Positions 8,219-17,699 of a stretch of 64,000 bases of DNA are shown piece by piece; position 1 is the stretch's first letter, and each line of letters opens with the position of its first letter. The notes under the pieces were generated by a model that was not told the origin of the DNA, ran no database searches, and worked only from the letters and a program-made list of their open reading frames with translations. The stretch comes from JBBTCX01 sp964494205 (GTDB lineage: Bacteria > Planctomycetota > Phycisphaerae > UBA1845). Location: assembly GCA_964494205.1 (NCBI GenBank), contig CAZBRD010000005.1:1-64000 (forward strand). Direction: 5' to 3'. A program made the position numbers and the translations under genes.

Positions 8219-9922
8219 TCAATACCCGGATGCTTGGCCGTCTGAACGAGATTCGGAGGCGCCAATGTAAATATCGCGCGTCGCATCGTAGAGGATGGCC
8301 TGATACCCCCCGAAGCCGCCAACGTCGGTTCGGATTGTGTGGCCCTTTGCTTCGAGCCCCTCAACCACCTTCTTTTCGATTCCAGACTCCAATGCCAACC
8401 AGCCGCCGTCGGTCATTCTCTCTCCAGTCGGTTCTGACGAGCCTTGATGATGGAAACGCGCGGCGTCACCGGCCTCCTGGAGATTCATATCGAAGTCGAT
8501 GAGGTTGCAGAGCACCTGAACGTGCCCCTGCGGCTGCATGTCGCCGCCCATGACGCCAAAGCTGATTAGCGGCTTTCCGTCTTTGGTGACGAAACCGGGA
8601 ATGATTGTGTGGAACGGACGCTTGTGCGGCGCGTAAACATTGGCGTGGCCCTCTTCCATGGTGAACATCTGACCGCGGTCCTGCAAACAGAAACCAAGCC
8701 CGTCTGGAACCAAGCCGGACCCGAACCCGCGATAGTTGCTCTGAATGAGCGAGACCATGTTGCGATCTTTGTCGGCTACCGTCAGGTAGACTGTGTCGCT
8801 ATGCATCAGGCGGGCATCTTCGGGATGAATGACTCGAGCGGCTTTCTCTGGGTTTATCTGGCTGCGCTTTGATTCCGCGTATTCCTTTGAGATTAGTTTG
8901 GCGATTGGCAACTTTGCGAATTCGGGATCGGCGTAGTATTTCGCGCGATCTTCGAAAGCTATTTTCTTGGCCTCTACCAGATGATGCAGATAGTCGATCG
9001 AGTTCGGTCCCATCGAGCGAAGATCGAAGCCCTCCAGTATGTTGAGCATCTGCAGGACTGCAATTCCTTGCGTATTGGGCGGCAATTCCCAGATGTCATA
9101 CCCGCGATAGCTCGTTGAAACCGGATCAAGCCAAACCGATTTGTGATCTTCAAAATCCTTACGCCGCAGGTAACACCCGTTTCGTTCGAAGAACTTATCC
9201 ATGATCGAAGTAAGCTCTCCGCGATAGAACGCATCGCGGCCAACTTTGCCAATGATCTCATACGTGCGCGCAAGGTCTGCGTTGCGGAAGACGTCTCCTT
9301 TTTTTGGCGCCGATCCACCGGGCAAATATGTCGTGGCAAAATTCGGTTGGTCCTTGAGGTTATTGCCGCCGCGATTCCAGTAGTAAGCAATCAACTCCGT
9401 CACAGGGAATCCGTCGCGGGCGTATTGAATGGCCGGGGCTAGGACCTTCTCCATTGGCAGGCGGCCAAACTTGGCGTGCAGCTCAAACCAGCCGTCAACG
9501 CATCCGGGGACGGTGATTGGCAATGGCCCCGTTGGTGGAAACTGCTTGATGCCCATGTCTTTGAGCTGCTTGAACGTGAGTCCGTGCGGACTGCGCCCGC
9601 TGGCATTCAGGCCATGGAGTTTCTTCGACTTGGAATCCCACACGATCGCGAACAGATCACCGCCGATTCCGCTGCCGGTGGGCTCAACCAGACCAAGCAC
9701 GGCGTTCGCAGCAATCGCCGCATCAACAGCGCTACCCCCCTGTTTAAGAATGTCGATCGCAGCTTGCGTGGCGAGCGGCTGGCTGGTGGCGGCCATTCCC
9801 TGGCGGGCGAGGGCTTCCGAGCGGGTAGCCGAGTGCTTGCTCGAGATACGATCACCGCCTCTAACAAGTGTGACCACGAGAATAGAAAACACGATCGTTG
9901 ATGCGAGGATATTTGAATTCAC
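8219..9922 (-). CDS. ggt: Gamma-glutamyltransferase (glutathione hydrolase) family
   Basis: 567 aa, with AAGGA 7 nt before the ATG. Residues 1-22 form a signal peptide, so the enzyme is exported. Family features are 'GGSAVDAAIAANAVLGLVEP', GSGIGGDLFAIVWD, the autocleavage site with nucleophile Thr377 in HSDTVYLTVAD, GSGLVPDGLG, 'GGDMQPQGHVQVLCNLIDF' and a final GGYQAILYD. The precursor normally cleaves itself before that Thr into large and small subunits, then hydrolyses or transfers gamma-glutamyl groups. The DTVYLTVAD form is common in the GGT/cephalosporin-acylase-like branch, so the substrate may not be glutathione. It lies 207 bp upstream of the kinase gene on the same strand; co-transcription is possible. 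Confidence 0.92.
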   Translation of the reverse strand: MNSNILASTIVFSILVVTLVRGGDRISSKHSATRSEALARQGMAATSQPLATQAAIDILKQGGSAVDAAIAANAVLGLVEPTGSGIGGDLFAIVWDSKSKKLHGLNASGRSPHGLTFKQLKDMGIKQFPPTGPLPITVPGCVDGWFELHAKFGRLPMEKVLAPAIQYARDGFPVTELIAYYWNRGGNNLKDQPNFATTYLPGGSAPKKGDVFRNADLARTYEIIGKVGRDAFYRGELTSIMDKFFERNGCYLRRKDFEDHKSVWLDPVSTSYRGYDIWELPPNTQGIAVLQMLNILEGFDLRSMGPNSIDYLHHLVEAKKIAFEDRAKYYADPEFAKLPIAKLISKEYAESKRSQINPEKAARVIHPEDARLMHSDTVYLTVADKDRNMVSLIQSNYRGFGSGLVPDGLGFCLQDRGQMFTMEEGHANVYAPHKRPFHTIIPGFVTKDGKPLISFGVMGGDMQPQGHVQVLCNLIDFDMNLQEAGDAARFHHQGSSEPTGERMTDGGWLALESGIEKKVVEGLEAKGHTIRTDVGGFGGYQAILYDATRDIYIGASESRSDGQASGY

Positions 9923-10078
9923 GTCACTTCCTTTGATGGTAAATCAAGGCGGCGTCGCCCCGTTCGAGCGCGCGGGGATTCTATGAGGCACACGACCGAT
10001 AAGCTGTACGGCCCAACCCCTGAAATCTTCCGTCTATTTCCCTGCGAATAGCCCGGCAAGTCAATACGGCAACCGTGT

Positions 10079-10084
10079 TATACT
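10079..10084 (+). promoter_or_regulatory. Candidate extended -10 box
   Basis: TG-n-TATACT at 10076-10084 is a good extended -10 element, with no clear -35. It would start a transcript near 10091, so translation of the next gene should begin downstream of 10091 rather than at the GTG at 10075. Confidence 0.35.
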
Positions 10085-10119
10085 TGAAAGCACCTGAAGA
10101 GCGGGATGGGAGCGCTGGT

Positions 10120-10689
10120 TTGCCGAACGACGATTACATGGGATTGCTGGTGACCGTGACGATGATCGGCGCGATCGTGGGCGGTGTCGTTGTGGCCGTC
10201 ATGATTCAGGTTAATAGTTCTCGACAGGAGCGGGCAGTTCGCCTGCGCGATGCGGCGGCACGCTGGCTGGCTGCGAGGATCCGCGTTCAGCGAGCGGCGA
10301 TTGCATTGGTCTCGGCGTATCGGGCGATTGACCGAGAAGTAAAATACTCACCGAATTTCTCGTTGCGGCAGGACGAAGTGCTGCGCTCACGGCACCATTG
10401 GTACGAGGCCATGAACGACCTCGACTTGGCTCAGTCGATGTTGATGGTCTGGTGTTCGCACGAATCGAGCGCGTCGCTGGTTAAGCTCGCTCACGTCGGC
10501 GCTGATGCGATGCGAATGGCCATGGAAGGAGCCGACAATGAAGTTGAGCCATTCTTAGAACGAATGAGCGAGCGCGAGCGGCACATCAGCGAAGCTATTC
10601 GAGAGATGATTGAACAAGAGATGATGCCGGTATTTGTCTGGCGGCTCAGGCAATGGGCGAGATACGCTTTGGCGACGCTACGCCGATAG
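10120..10689 (+). CDS. Small membrane-anchored protein, unknown function
   Basis: About 189 aa from a TTG at 10120 that has GGGAG 7 nt upstream. Other starts are the ATG at 10138 and a GTG at 10075; the latter overlaps a likely -10 box. One N-terminal membrane helix is visible (LLVTVTMIGAIVGGVVVAVM). The rest is a charged, mostly helical cytoplasmic part with a possible coiled coil ('MSERERHISEAIREMIEQEM'). I recognise no family. It is convergent with the PilZ gene pair and separated from it by a palindromic repeat. Confidence 0.6.
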   Translation: MPNDDYMGLLVTVTMIGAIVGGVVVAVMIQVNSSRQERAVRLRDAAARWLAARIRVQRAAIALVSAYRAIDREVKYSPNFSLRQDEVLRSRHHWYEAMNDLDLAQSMLMVWCSHESSASLVKLAHVGADAMRMAMEGADNEVEPFLERMSERERHISEAIREMIEQEMMPVFVWRLRQWARYALATLRR

Positions 10690-10702
10690 AGTTCAGTGCA
10701 AG

Positions 10703-10719
10703 ACCGGTTGGAAACCGGT
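10703..10719. repeat. Palindromic repeat, ACCGGTT family (copy 1)
   Basis: ACCGGTT and AACCGGT arms flank a GGA loop, followed by TCTAC. The same arms occur at 22371-22387 around a TTC loop. Both copies lie between convergent genes. Confidence 0.55.
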
Positions 10720-10753
10720 TCTACAACTTTGAGGGTATTTCCACAATCCCATC

Positions 10754-11527
10754 TTAGGATTCGTTTGAGTTGTCGTTGGGCGATCGGTGCCGTCGACTGG
10801 CGCTGCGATGGAACTGCGTAACGAGTCGAGCGAGCCGCTCCAGCGTCTTGCGACCTTCTGCCGACGTTTCGAAGCCAACGAACTGGAAACCCAATGATAC
10901 GCGTCCACGATCGCCTGCTTCGCGATGTCGCAGCGTGGCATCAAGCAAGTACGCCGGCGCACCTTGTCTTGGCGTGAAGACGCAGCGGTAGGTTGCGCCC
11001 ATGACCACGTCGGCGGTTTCGCCGGCCTTGATGCGCATACCACCGGCGGAGATATCCTCCATCTGTCCATGCTTGACGACGCGCTCCTGCGATTGAAGGT
11101 CAGACCCCGGCTCTTCGATCCAGAATCGGACAGCCACCACGGTGCCTCGCGGCGGTTCCGCACGCTCGAACACGCGGCGCTGCAGCTGTTGCAACTGGTC
11201 CATCCATTTGAAAGTGATCGTCAGTGTTTCTTCGGCGGAACGAACGGAGAGAATCGTCGAACTGCTCATGCACTTTCGGTGCCCCAGACGGAAGGTGACG
11301 CCGATCGTTTCCCCCGGTTTCGGTGTACAGGCCTGGTCGAATTCAGCGGTCAGCGGAATCTGGACAGACACATCGCCATCGAGCTTGTTGCCGGCGTGGA
11401 ATCTCCCCTTGAACATGCGCCAGCCGGCGGGCGTGCGGTGGGTGAGCACGACCGGTGTGCAGTTTCGAATGGAATCGTCGAGAATCTGATCCAGACGATC
11501 GCTCATGACACCTTGAACTACACTCAT
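10754..11527 (-). CDS. YcgR-like PilZ-domain protein
   Basis: 257 aa; GGAG stands 8 nt before the ATG. The C-terminal half is a PilZ domain, with the c-di-GMP-binding RVFER (RxxxR) near residue 115 and EDISAGG (DxSxxG) near residue 156. The N-terminal ~110 residues resemble the beta-barrel YcgR_N/PilZN region ('GWRMFKGRF', GETIGVTFRLGHRKCM). YcgR-type proteins change flagellar or other surface behaviour when c-di-GMP binds. The gene lies 18 bp behind a second PilZ gene, so both probably share one transcript. No cyclase, phosphodiesterase or flagellar gene lies in the window. Confidence 0.8.
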   Translation of the reverse strand: MSVVQGVMSDRLDQILDDSIRNCTPVVLTHRTPAGWRMFKGRFHAGNKLDGDVSVQIPLTAEFDQACTPKPGETIGVTFRLGHRKCMSSSTILSVRSAEETLTITFKWMDQLQQLQRRVFERAEPPRGTVVAVRFWIEEPGSDLQSQERVVKHGQMEDISAGGMRIKAGETADVVMGATYRCVFTPRQGAPAYLLDATLRHREAGDRGRVSLGFQFVGFETSAEGRKTLERLARLVTQFHRSASRRHRSPNDNSNES

Positions 11528-11545
11528 TACGACATCTCCATTCGA

Positions 11546-11974
11546 TTACGATTCGAGGTTTTGAAGAACTCGCTGGAGTTTTCGTTTGACGACATTGGTT
11601 TCCGGATCATCACACACTTCGAGCCCCAGAATGCAGTGCTCGTCGGTGGATGGCGTAAAAGTCACGACGCGTGTATTGAGGCGAAAGGCCCCGGATTTTC
11701 CAAGCCAGAACTCGGCGTAGACCGATCGGGCCCGACGAACTTCTTCGACGTCATCCACCGAAATTCGGCATGCTAATCCGTCAGGACTCGCGTTGAGCAA
11801 TACACCTTCAACAACAGCTTCGGCGTGATCTGCGTCGAAATACAGCGATACCGTTGAACGCTCGTGCAAGTCGCGACGCCGATGTCGACGGCGATCTTCA
11901 ATTACGGCTTGGGCCGTCGACTCGACCGTTACTGAAGCCGCCTGGTGTTTCTGTTGACGCTTGCTCTTGCCCAC
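11546..11974 (-). CDS. Single-domain PilZ protein
   Basis: 142 aa from a GTG at 11974 without a strong Shine-Dalgarno. After a basic, Gln-rich start comes a PilZ domain: RRRDLHER supplies the arginine motif and NASPDGLACRI the (D/N)xSxxG motif. Both c-di-GMP-contact motifs look intact. It is the first gene of a two-PilZ unit, 18 bp ahead of the YcgR-like gene. A partner effector cannot be named. Confidence 0.75.
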   Translation of the reverse strand: MGKSKRQQKHQAASVTVESTAQAVIEDRRRHRRRDLHERSTVSLYFDADHAEAVVEGVLLNASPDGLACRISVDDVEEVRRARSVYAEFWLGKSGAFRLNTRVVTFTPSTDEHCILGLEVCDDPETNVVKRKLQRVLQNLES

Positions 11975-12237
11975 GTTGATTATCAGCCCAAATGCTCAGT
12001 TGACGCTTGCAATACTGTGTATTCATCGGCACATGATGTGAGTCGCCGTGTCAATCCGCTCCTAACTCAACCCGCTAAATTCAGCGAGCGCCCGTCCAGA
12101 TAATGAATGAGCGGTCCATCTCATTGCGCTCGGAAATTATGAGCGCCTTGTTGGTGGTGACATTTTGAGAATTACGCTGCTCTAGCGTCCAATATGTTTG
12201 GGAGCGGAGCAAATAATCTGTGCGAATTGTGGATCAG

Positions 12238-13452
12238 CTAAGAAACCGACGCAAGATTGCGCTGGTCTCTTTCCTCAGGAACGCCCGATTCTTCGGACGC
12301 TTCAAGTTCCGCGATGGCATCTTTGGGTTTATAGGAACCGGTCATGGCGACCAGAGCACCGGGCAGTGCGCAGATCAGCACAACGATTCGGATCACAAAG
12401 GCCATGCAAAGTATTTGCGATACGCCGCCATAGGGCGCGAAGAAATGGCGATACGCGAGTTCGACCGTGCCAAGTCCCTGCGGCGGCCCAGGCAACGCCT
12501 GAACGACGGCGCCGATGTAGAAATAAGCGAAAAACTCCGGCACGTTTGACCAGCGAACATCCAACGAAACGGCCTTGGCCACCAGTGCGTAGGCACCGAT
12601 CGCGAAGACTTGTAGAAAGACCGTTGTCAGAATGGCGGCGGCCATAATCGGAATGTGCTTGAACAGCTTTACAGCCGCCTCGTCAATCCGACGTGCGTAG
12701 CCGAACACGGCCGCGGGCCGATTCAGCAGCTTCGGCACCATTCGACGCGCGATGGGTGAGACGTAGAGCAGCAGACCTGCAACGCCAATACCCAGCATCA
12801 ACAACGTGTAGTTTCGGAATGGGCCGAGCGCGCTTTCTCGCGGACTCAAAGTGGTAATCAACGCTACAACACCAACAAGCGTCCCGAGACCAAGCATGCG
12901 GTCGAGCGCGATCATGGTCATCGCTTCCATTTTGCGATGCGTGTGAAGCGAGACGAAATAGGCCTTGAAAAGGTCGCCCGCATTTGAGCCAAGCGGCGCG
13001 GCGAAGTTTAGAAAGTTCCCGGCGAAGGAGAGTTTGATGCACTCCCACAACCCCAGCGAAATATCCTGCGCACGTAGCAACAACTTGAGGCGAATCCCAA
13101 GGAATAGCCCGACGGGGAGCGTGCAGGCGATCGCAGCCAACACCAGCCATTTGTTGCTGTCGATCCATGCGGACCGCAGGCCGTACTCGATACGCCGTCG
13201 ACCTTTATCGTCGTTCGCAACGGAAGTAATTGGAAATGATCGGGGCTGATCGTTTCCCTGATGGACGACTATTTTGTCAGTTTCCTCAACGATGCGGCCT
13301 TTGAATTGCACCGGTTGTGTGGCAGCGTTCGCGTCATCGTCGACCCACACCTGATCGTGCCATGCCACGCCGCGCACAACGAACCACATCGCCAGGACAC
13401 AGATGCCGAGGCGAAGGGCTGCTGAGAAGAGCTTTTTGCGTCGTGGCTGCAT
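12238..13452 (-). CDS. Flippase-like / LPG-synthase-TM family membrane protein
   Basis: 404 aa. After one N-terminal helix and a ~70-residue extracytoplasmic insert (WVDDDANAATQPVQFKGRIV), it has about seven further membrane helices. The core 'LSFAGNFLNFAAPLGSNAGD' and the later 'QALPGPPQGLGTVELAYRHF' are the conserved motifs of the lysylphosphatidylglycerol synthase transmembrane region (UPF0104). Proteins with this domain alone are thought to move lipid-linked substrates across the inner membrane. There is no C-terminal aminoacyl-transferase domain. The periplasmic insert is unusual for the family. A 263-bp non-coding gap separates it from the PilZ pair. Confidence 0.8.
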   Translation of the reverse strand: MQPRRKKLFSAALRLGICVLAMWFVVRGVAWHDQVWVDDDANAATQPVQFKGRIVEETDKIVVHQGNDQPRSFPITSVANDDKGRRRIEYGLRSAWIDSNKWLVLAAIACTLPVGLFLGIRLKLLLRAQDISLGLWECIKLSFAGNFLNFAAPLGSNAGDLFKAYFVSLHTHRKMEAMTMIALDRMLGLGTLVGVVALITTLSPRESALGPFRNYTLLMLGIGVAGLLLYVSPIARRMVPKLLNRPAAVFGYARRIDEAAVKLFKHIPIMAAAILTTVFLQVFAIGAYALVAKAVSLDVRWSNVPEFFAYFYIGAVVQALPGPPQGLGTVELAYRHFFAPYGGVSQILCMAFVIRIVVLICALPGALVAMTGSYKPKDAIAELEASEESGVPEERDQRNLASVS

Positions 13453-13534
13453 GGTTCAGTTCTGTCGCTGATTAATGAGCAAGCTTGGCCTCTAGCAAAA
13501 CTGAGCGATGGTAGCCAAAGAGACCCTCACCCTA

Positions 13535-13557
13535 CCCTCTCCCTAAGAGGGAGAGGG
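13535..13557. repeat. Palindromic repeat, CCCTCTCCCT type
   Basis: Perfect 10-bp arms (13535-13544 and 13548-13557) flank an AAG loop, preceded by a CCCTCACCC-like stretch. This resembles REP-like elements common in GC-rich bacteria. It lies in the short gap between two minus-strand genes. Confidence 0.5.
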
Positions 13558-13598
13558 ATGTATCGTCATGACTTCCTCAAGCTACTCGACTTTGCACA

Positions 13599-15035
13599 TC
13601 AGTTACTCGTCGATTCAACCGGAAAAGCGCTCACCGTCTCGCGCCACTTCGACTCCAGTTGGTCGATCGTCATTCCATCGTAATTCGCATGAAGCGATTC
13701 GGCGATCGATTGCCCTTGCTTGAGGCCGCGAATAAACCCGGACCAGCGATCCGATCCCAGTGAACGCATGTACTGAACGACGCTGTGAGCCAGGGAGTAT
13801 TCATGTACCGCAATCGGCCCGACGTTGTTGAGGAACGATGTTATCGGCCAATTGTGTTTCGCAAACTGACGAGCGAGCAAAGCCGCATTGCCCGCGTTGG
13901 GACATTTGTCGCCCAGCACTTCCGCCGCGACAAGTTCCGCGTAGCCCTCGTTCACCCAATGCGGAATCAGGCGCGTTGAAAAGAGGCGATGCAGGAACGC
14001 GTGTGTGCCTTCGTGTGTCAGCGTGCAGGCGAAGCGGTCGAAGTCCTGTGGCTTTTGTCCGCGGCGCAGCAGGGCCATATGGACGTGACCATTCTTTTCG
14101 ATGGAGCGGGTGTAACCGATCGAATCGCGCACGTCCTCGCCGTCGAAGTCTTTCGCAAATCTCAAATAGAACGCAGGGTTCCGAAAACAGAACACAGGGC
14201 ATTTCGCGAGAAAAACCGGTTCGTCTCTCGCGATTCCCAGTTGTCGACTCAGAGCACCGTACATCTCTTCGCACCACCGTTCGAGACGGCTGCGCTCTTT
14301 TTCCTCCCAGTCAGTCCATATGAGGAAATGTTCGGTCTCGATTAGAACCATTTTCTCGCCAAGCACCTCTTGGACTTTCGCGCCGAATGTATGATAGGCC
14401 TCGAGTACTTTCGCTCGGTTCGCCTCGGATAACTGACCAACAAGATCGAAACTTCCGGGCGAACCTTCTGGCGAAGTTGGTCGCGGCGCATTCGGCGAAT
14501 CTGTAGGTGTGTTTGCGACCGGATTTGGTTGTTCAGTGTTTGATTCCGATTCCTCCGGTTCGCGCGAATTGACGAGTGTTCGAGTCACTTCTCGAGCACG
14601 ATCGCGATATGTTGCATTTCGCTTGCCAGCCTCCTTGAACGAATCTTGGGCAAGGTCTCGGCGGCCTTGATTCAGCTCGAACACTCCCAACTGGAAATGG
14701 TCCTCAGCCGTGAGCTTCGTCCAGCCGCCTTTTGACGACGCGATGGCTGTTCGATGCGCGATGCAGGCGGACTTGGCTTCGATCTCCATCCAACCGAAAA
14801 CATACGGAGTCTTCTCCCGAAGAATTACTAATCCATGATCGTTGTAATCGAGAACAGTGCCCTCGATGGCGGCTCCGGTGCGTATTTTCAATTGAACAGT
14901 TGGCGCGATATCATCTTTGGCGAGGTCCGTTGCATACAAATTTGCGATAACCAGGAACAGTGTGACCAATTGAAAAGACGACGCAACGACTTTGCGTTTG
15001 GTAAGTCGAAGCGTGCGAATTGAGGCAGACATCAT
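13599..15035 (-). CDS. DUF1570-like gluzincin-type peptidase, exported or membrane-anchored
   Basis: 478 aa. One hydrophobic N-terminal stretch (SFQLVTLFLVIANLYATDL) acts as signal or anchor. Residues ~110-140 look like one TPR-type helix pair, followed by a Pro/Ser/Asn-rich linker (about 155-195). The C-terminal half carries THEGTHAFLH with zinc ligands His341 and His345, catalytic Glu342 and a likely third ligand Glu363 in WVNEGYAE. This is the gluzincin pattern of DUF1570 proteins, common in planctomycetes. The ATG overlaps the hflX stop by 4 bp (ATGA), so translation is coupled to hflX. Substrate unknown; peptidase activity is inferred from the motif. Confidence 0.75.
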   Translation of the reverse strand: MMSASIRTLRLTKRKVVASSFQLVTLFLVIANLYATDLAKDDIAPTVQLKIRTGAAIEGTVLDYNDHGLVILREKTPYVFGWMEIEAKSACIAHRTAIASSKGGWTKLTAEDHFQLGVFELNQGRRDLAQDSFKEAGKRNATYRDRAREVTRTLVNSREPEESESNTEQPNPVANTPTDSPNAPRPTSPEGSPGSFDLVGQLSEANRAKVLEAYHTFGAKVQEVLGEKMVLIETEHFLIWTDWEEKERSRLERWCEEMYGALSRQLGIARDEPVFLAKCPVFCFRNPAFYLRFAKDFDGEDVRDSIGYTRSIEKNGHVHMALLRRGQKPQDFDRFACTLTHEGTHAFLHRLFSTRLIPHWVNEGYAELVAAEVLGDKCPNAGNAALLARQFAKHNWPITSFLNNVGPIAVHEYSLAHSVVQYMRSLGSDRWSGFIRGLKQGQSIAESLHANYDGMTIDQLESKWRETVSAFPVESTSN

Positions 15036-16459
15036 GATTCTGATTGCTCGGCGTGAGACTGCGTGACAATCGCATTCTCGACAATGCGAAGCTTAGGGTA
15101 TCGCCCGCGAAGCTGTTCGAGATGCTCAGAAGTAATTCGGAGATCGAGCTCCACGCCTTCGCTCTCGTAGCGTCGCGAAACGACATCAGCCAGTCGGTCG
15201 ATTTGCGAGAGCAGTTTTCCTTCGCTGTGCGGAATGGTGACTGCAACTCGAAGCCGATCCCCCTGCATTTTCGAGAGCACGAGATCGCGAAGCCGATCGA
15301 GGCCCGTTCCAGTTAGAGCGGAAATTGGCAGCGACTCGCGCCGCGTGCCTTCGATCATCGTCGCGATGCCGCCCTCAAGAGCCACATCCGACTTATTCAA
15401 TAACACAACCTGCGGCGACTTCGAGCAGCCGAGGCTTTCCAGCACATCTTCAACCGATTCCATTTGCTGCCACGCGAGTGGAGATGAGCTATCGACTACG
15501 TGCAGCAAAAGATCGGCGTGGATGGCCTCTTCAAGGGTCGCTCGAAACGAAGCTACGAGATGGTGCGGCAGGTCGCGAATGAATCCAACGGTATCGCTAA
15601 GCAGCGCGGAACGGCCATCGCCCAAATCCCAGCGAACGGTCTTCGTATCCAACGTGGCGAAGAGCATGTCCGCCGCAAAGCGACCTGCGTCGGTGAGCTT
15701 GTTCATCAGCGTGCTCTTACCGGAGTTCGTATAGCCAACAAGACAGATGGTAAACTGATCAACACGGGACTTGGCCTCGCGCTGCTTTCGTTTGTCGATC
15801 TCGTCGATCTCATGCTTCAAATGGTTGATTCGTTCTTTGACGATTCGGCGGTCGATTTCAATCTGACGCTCACCGGGACCGCGCGTACCCACACCGCCGA
15901 CCGCGCCCACGGCAGTTCCACCGCCGGCGCCGGCAACGCGTTCGAGATGCGTCCACATGCCGCGAATGCGGGGAGCGGTATACTGCAACTGAGCTAGCTC
16001 GACCTGAAGTTGGGCCTCGCGGCTTCGGGCGCGGGATGCGAAAATATCCAGAATCAGTTCGCTGCGATCGATGGCCTTGCACCCCACCGTTTCCTCGACA
16101 CCGCGAATCTGTCGCGGTGAGAGATCGTTGTCGAAAATCACAACGTCGGCCTGTTGGAGTTCCACACGCTCTTTGAGTTCTTCGAGCTTGCCTTTGCCCA
16201 GCGCATATCCGGTTGATAATTTCATTCGCTTTTGTATCAGCGTATCGAGAACTTCGACGTTGGCTGAATCCGCCAGGGCGGAAAGCTCCCCAAGCGGGTC
16301 CTGCGGATCGGACCTCGTACTGGGCAGCAGAATCCCCACCAAAATGGCGCGCTCCCGGCGCGCAGTCTGTCCTTCGCGCAACGGTTCACGTGTAAGCCCC
16401 TGAACCCTTCGCACGTTCCGATTGTCGCTGGGAGTGTCGGATCGGATGGAATGTCGCAT
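15032..16459 (-). CDS. hflX: GTPase HflX
   Basis: 475 aa, the usual HflX length. The N-terminal domain has LIQKRMKLSTGYALGKGKLE and IFDNDLSPRQ. The glycine-rich segment near 170-190 (GAGGGTAVGAVGGVGTRGPG) leads into the helical linker. The G domain has Walker A GYTNSGKST, switch II DTVGFIRDLPHHLVASF and NKSD. HflX splits stalled or stressed 70S ribosomes and binds GTP/ATP. The N-terminus is extended with Arg-rich residues and has no good Shine-Dalgarno, so the start may lie somewhat downstream. Its stop overlaps the start of the peptidase gene. Confidence 0.95.
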   Translation of the reverse strand: MRHSIRSDTPSDNRNVRRVQGLTREPLREGQTARRERAILVGILLPSTRSDPQDPLGELSALADSANVEVLDTLIQKRMKLSTGYALGKGKLEELKERVELQQADVVIFDNDLSPRQIRGVEETVGCKAIDRSELILDIFASRARSREAQLQVELAQLQYTAPRIRGMWTHLERVAGAGGGTAVGAVGGVGTRGPGERQIEIDRRIVKERINHLKHEIDEIDKRKQREAKSRVDQFTICLVGYTNSGKSTLMNKLTDAGRFAADMLFATLDTKTVRWDLGDGRSALLSDTVGFIRDLPHHLVASFRATLEEAIHADLLLHVVDSSSPLAWQQMESVEDVLESLGCSKSPQVVLLNKSDVALEGGIATMIEGTRRESLPISALTGTGLDRLRDLVLSKMQGDRLRVAVTIPHSEGKLLSQIDRLADVVSRRYESEGVELDLRITSEHLEQLRGRYPKLRIVENAIVTQSHAEQSES

Positions 16460-16620
16460 GCGATTTCGAACTATCTTACGTATTCACAGCCAAAGACGTC
16501 AAATGACGACCCTGCAATCCAACTTTGTTCTTGAACGGCACTTGCATGTTGATATGCTCAGTGGAAATCCAATTTTCTTCGACAGGAGTTGGACCCGTTG
16601 GCATGGAGGCCGGTCGTTGC

Positions 16621-17520
16621 ATGTCTGTACGAACCCGTCGTTCTAAGTCGCTGATTGCAGGCAGTCACCCGACGTTGCCTGGCCCGCAATATCATCGCAA
16701 GCGGCACGTACGGAGGGAGAATCGCCTGCGGTTGGCGGCTTTGCGGCAACTTTCCGCTCAACAGGTTCGAGAACGCGCGGCGCTGGCCATCGCCCCCCGT
16801 GCCGACGCAAATCAAACTATCGCCTGGCTCATTCGCGCGACGACGATTCTGCTCAGTGCAGCCACGTGTATGCTGATCGTTGGAGTGGCGCGAGCGCTTA
16901 CGAATTCAGGGGAGAGCACAAGTTATCAATTGGGTTTGGCCGTCGTCGCGACGGCACTAATTCTGCTAGGGCTATCGAGTACACGAAGCCAATGGAAATC
17001 CCCTACCGCGGCCGGCAAGCCACGATGGAAACTACTCGATCAATTGCAAATGCACGTTGGCACTTCGGGTAGCATTAACGAAAATCAATTGCGAAGCGTC
17101 TTTAGCATTTGTGCTTTCGGCGGCGGTCTTTCTTTGGCGCTTCTGCCACTTGTGTTGCGACTGTCGATGATGACGGATCAATGGCTGGAGAGTGCCTTCG
17201 TCTGGTACTCCTTGACTGAGACGATCCGTCTACTATTTCTAAACTTATTCGTATTAGCCGCCCCCCTCACATTCGTCTGGTTTGGATTGCGTCTGGCACG
17301 TCTCGCGATTCGGCAGTTTGATGGCGAAGTCACCTCAATGCCGCTCTTAGTCCTTCTAGGCGGCATGTTGGGGTTTGCTGGGGCAGAGTGCGTTCGAAAT
17401 GCGGTGAGTTCCCCAGCGACCTTGTTGATTGCGGCTGCGATTCCATGTTTTGTCGTGCCGATTCTGTGGCTACGAAGAACAGACAACGCGGAACCGACGG
17501 GTCTACTTGATTCACAGTAG
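16621..17520 (+). CDS. Polytopic membrane protein, unknown
   Basis: About 299 aa from the ATG at 16621, which has GGAGG 11 nt upstream; the frame opens at 16525. A basic N-terminal ~75 residues (RRSKSL, HRKRHVRREN) precede six predicted membrane helices in three pairs. Examples are 'AWLIRATTILLSAATCMLIV', GLAVVATALILLGL, LALLPLVLRL, LFVLAAPLTFVWFGL, LLVLLGGMLGF and 'LLIAAAIPCFVVPILWL'. I recognise no family. It lies on the same strand, 230 bp ahead of the secretin group, and might be an inner-membrane partner; that link is inference from position only. Confidence 0.65.
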   Translation: MSVRTRRSKSLIAGSHPTLPGPQYHRKRHVRRENRLRLAALRQLSAQQVRERAALAIAPRADANQTIAWLIRATTILLSAATCMLIVGVARALTNSGESTSYQLGLAVVATALILLGLSSTRSQWKSPTAAGKPRWKLLDQLQMHVGTSGSINENQLRSVFSICAFGGGLSLALLPLVLRLSMMTDQWLESAFVWYSLTETIRLLFLNLFVLAAPLTFVWFGLRLARLAIRQFDGEVTSMPLLVLLGGMLGFAGAECVRNAVSSPATLLIAAAIPCFVVPILWLRRTDNAEPTGLLDSQ

Positions 17521-17699
17521 GTGGCCGAAATCGCTTCCGCCTAGGTCACAATCAGAGAATCAAACTCGAACGACTCCGGAGAATCTGTGACTTGGCGGCC
17601 ATTTCAGCGTCTGGCCCGTAGCACCCGTCCCAATTTAGACAGCAGCAATCGTTGTTCGGGACCGTCCAAAGCTGCCGATCAAATGGCATTAGACTTATT

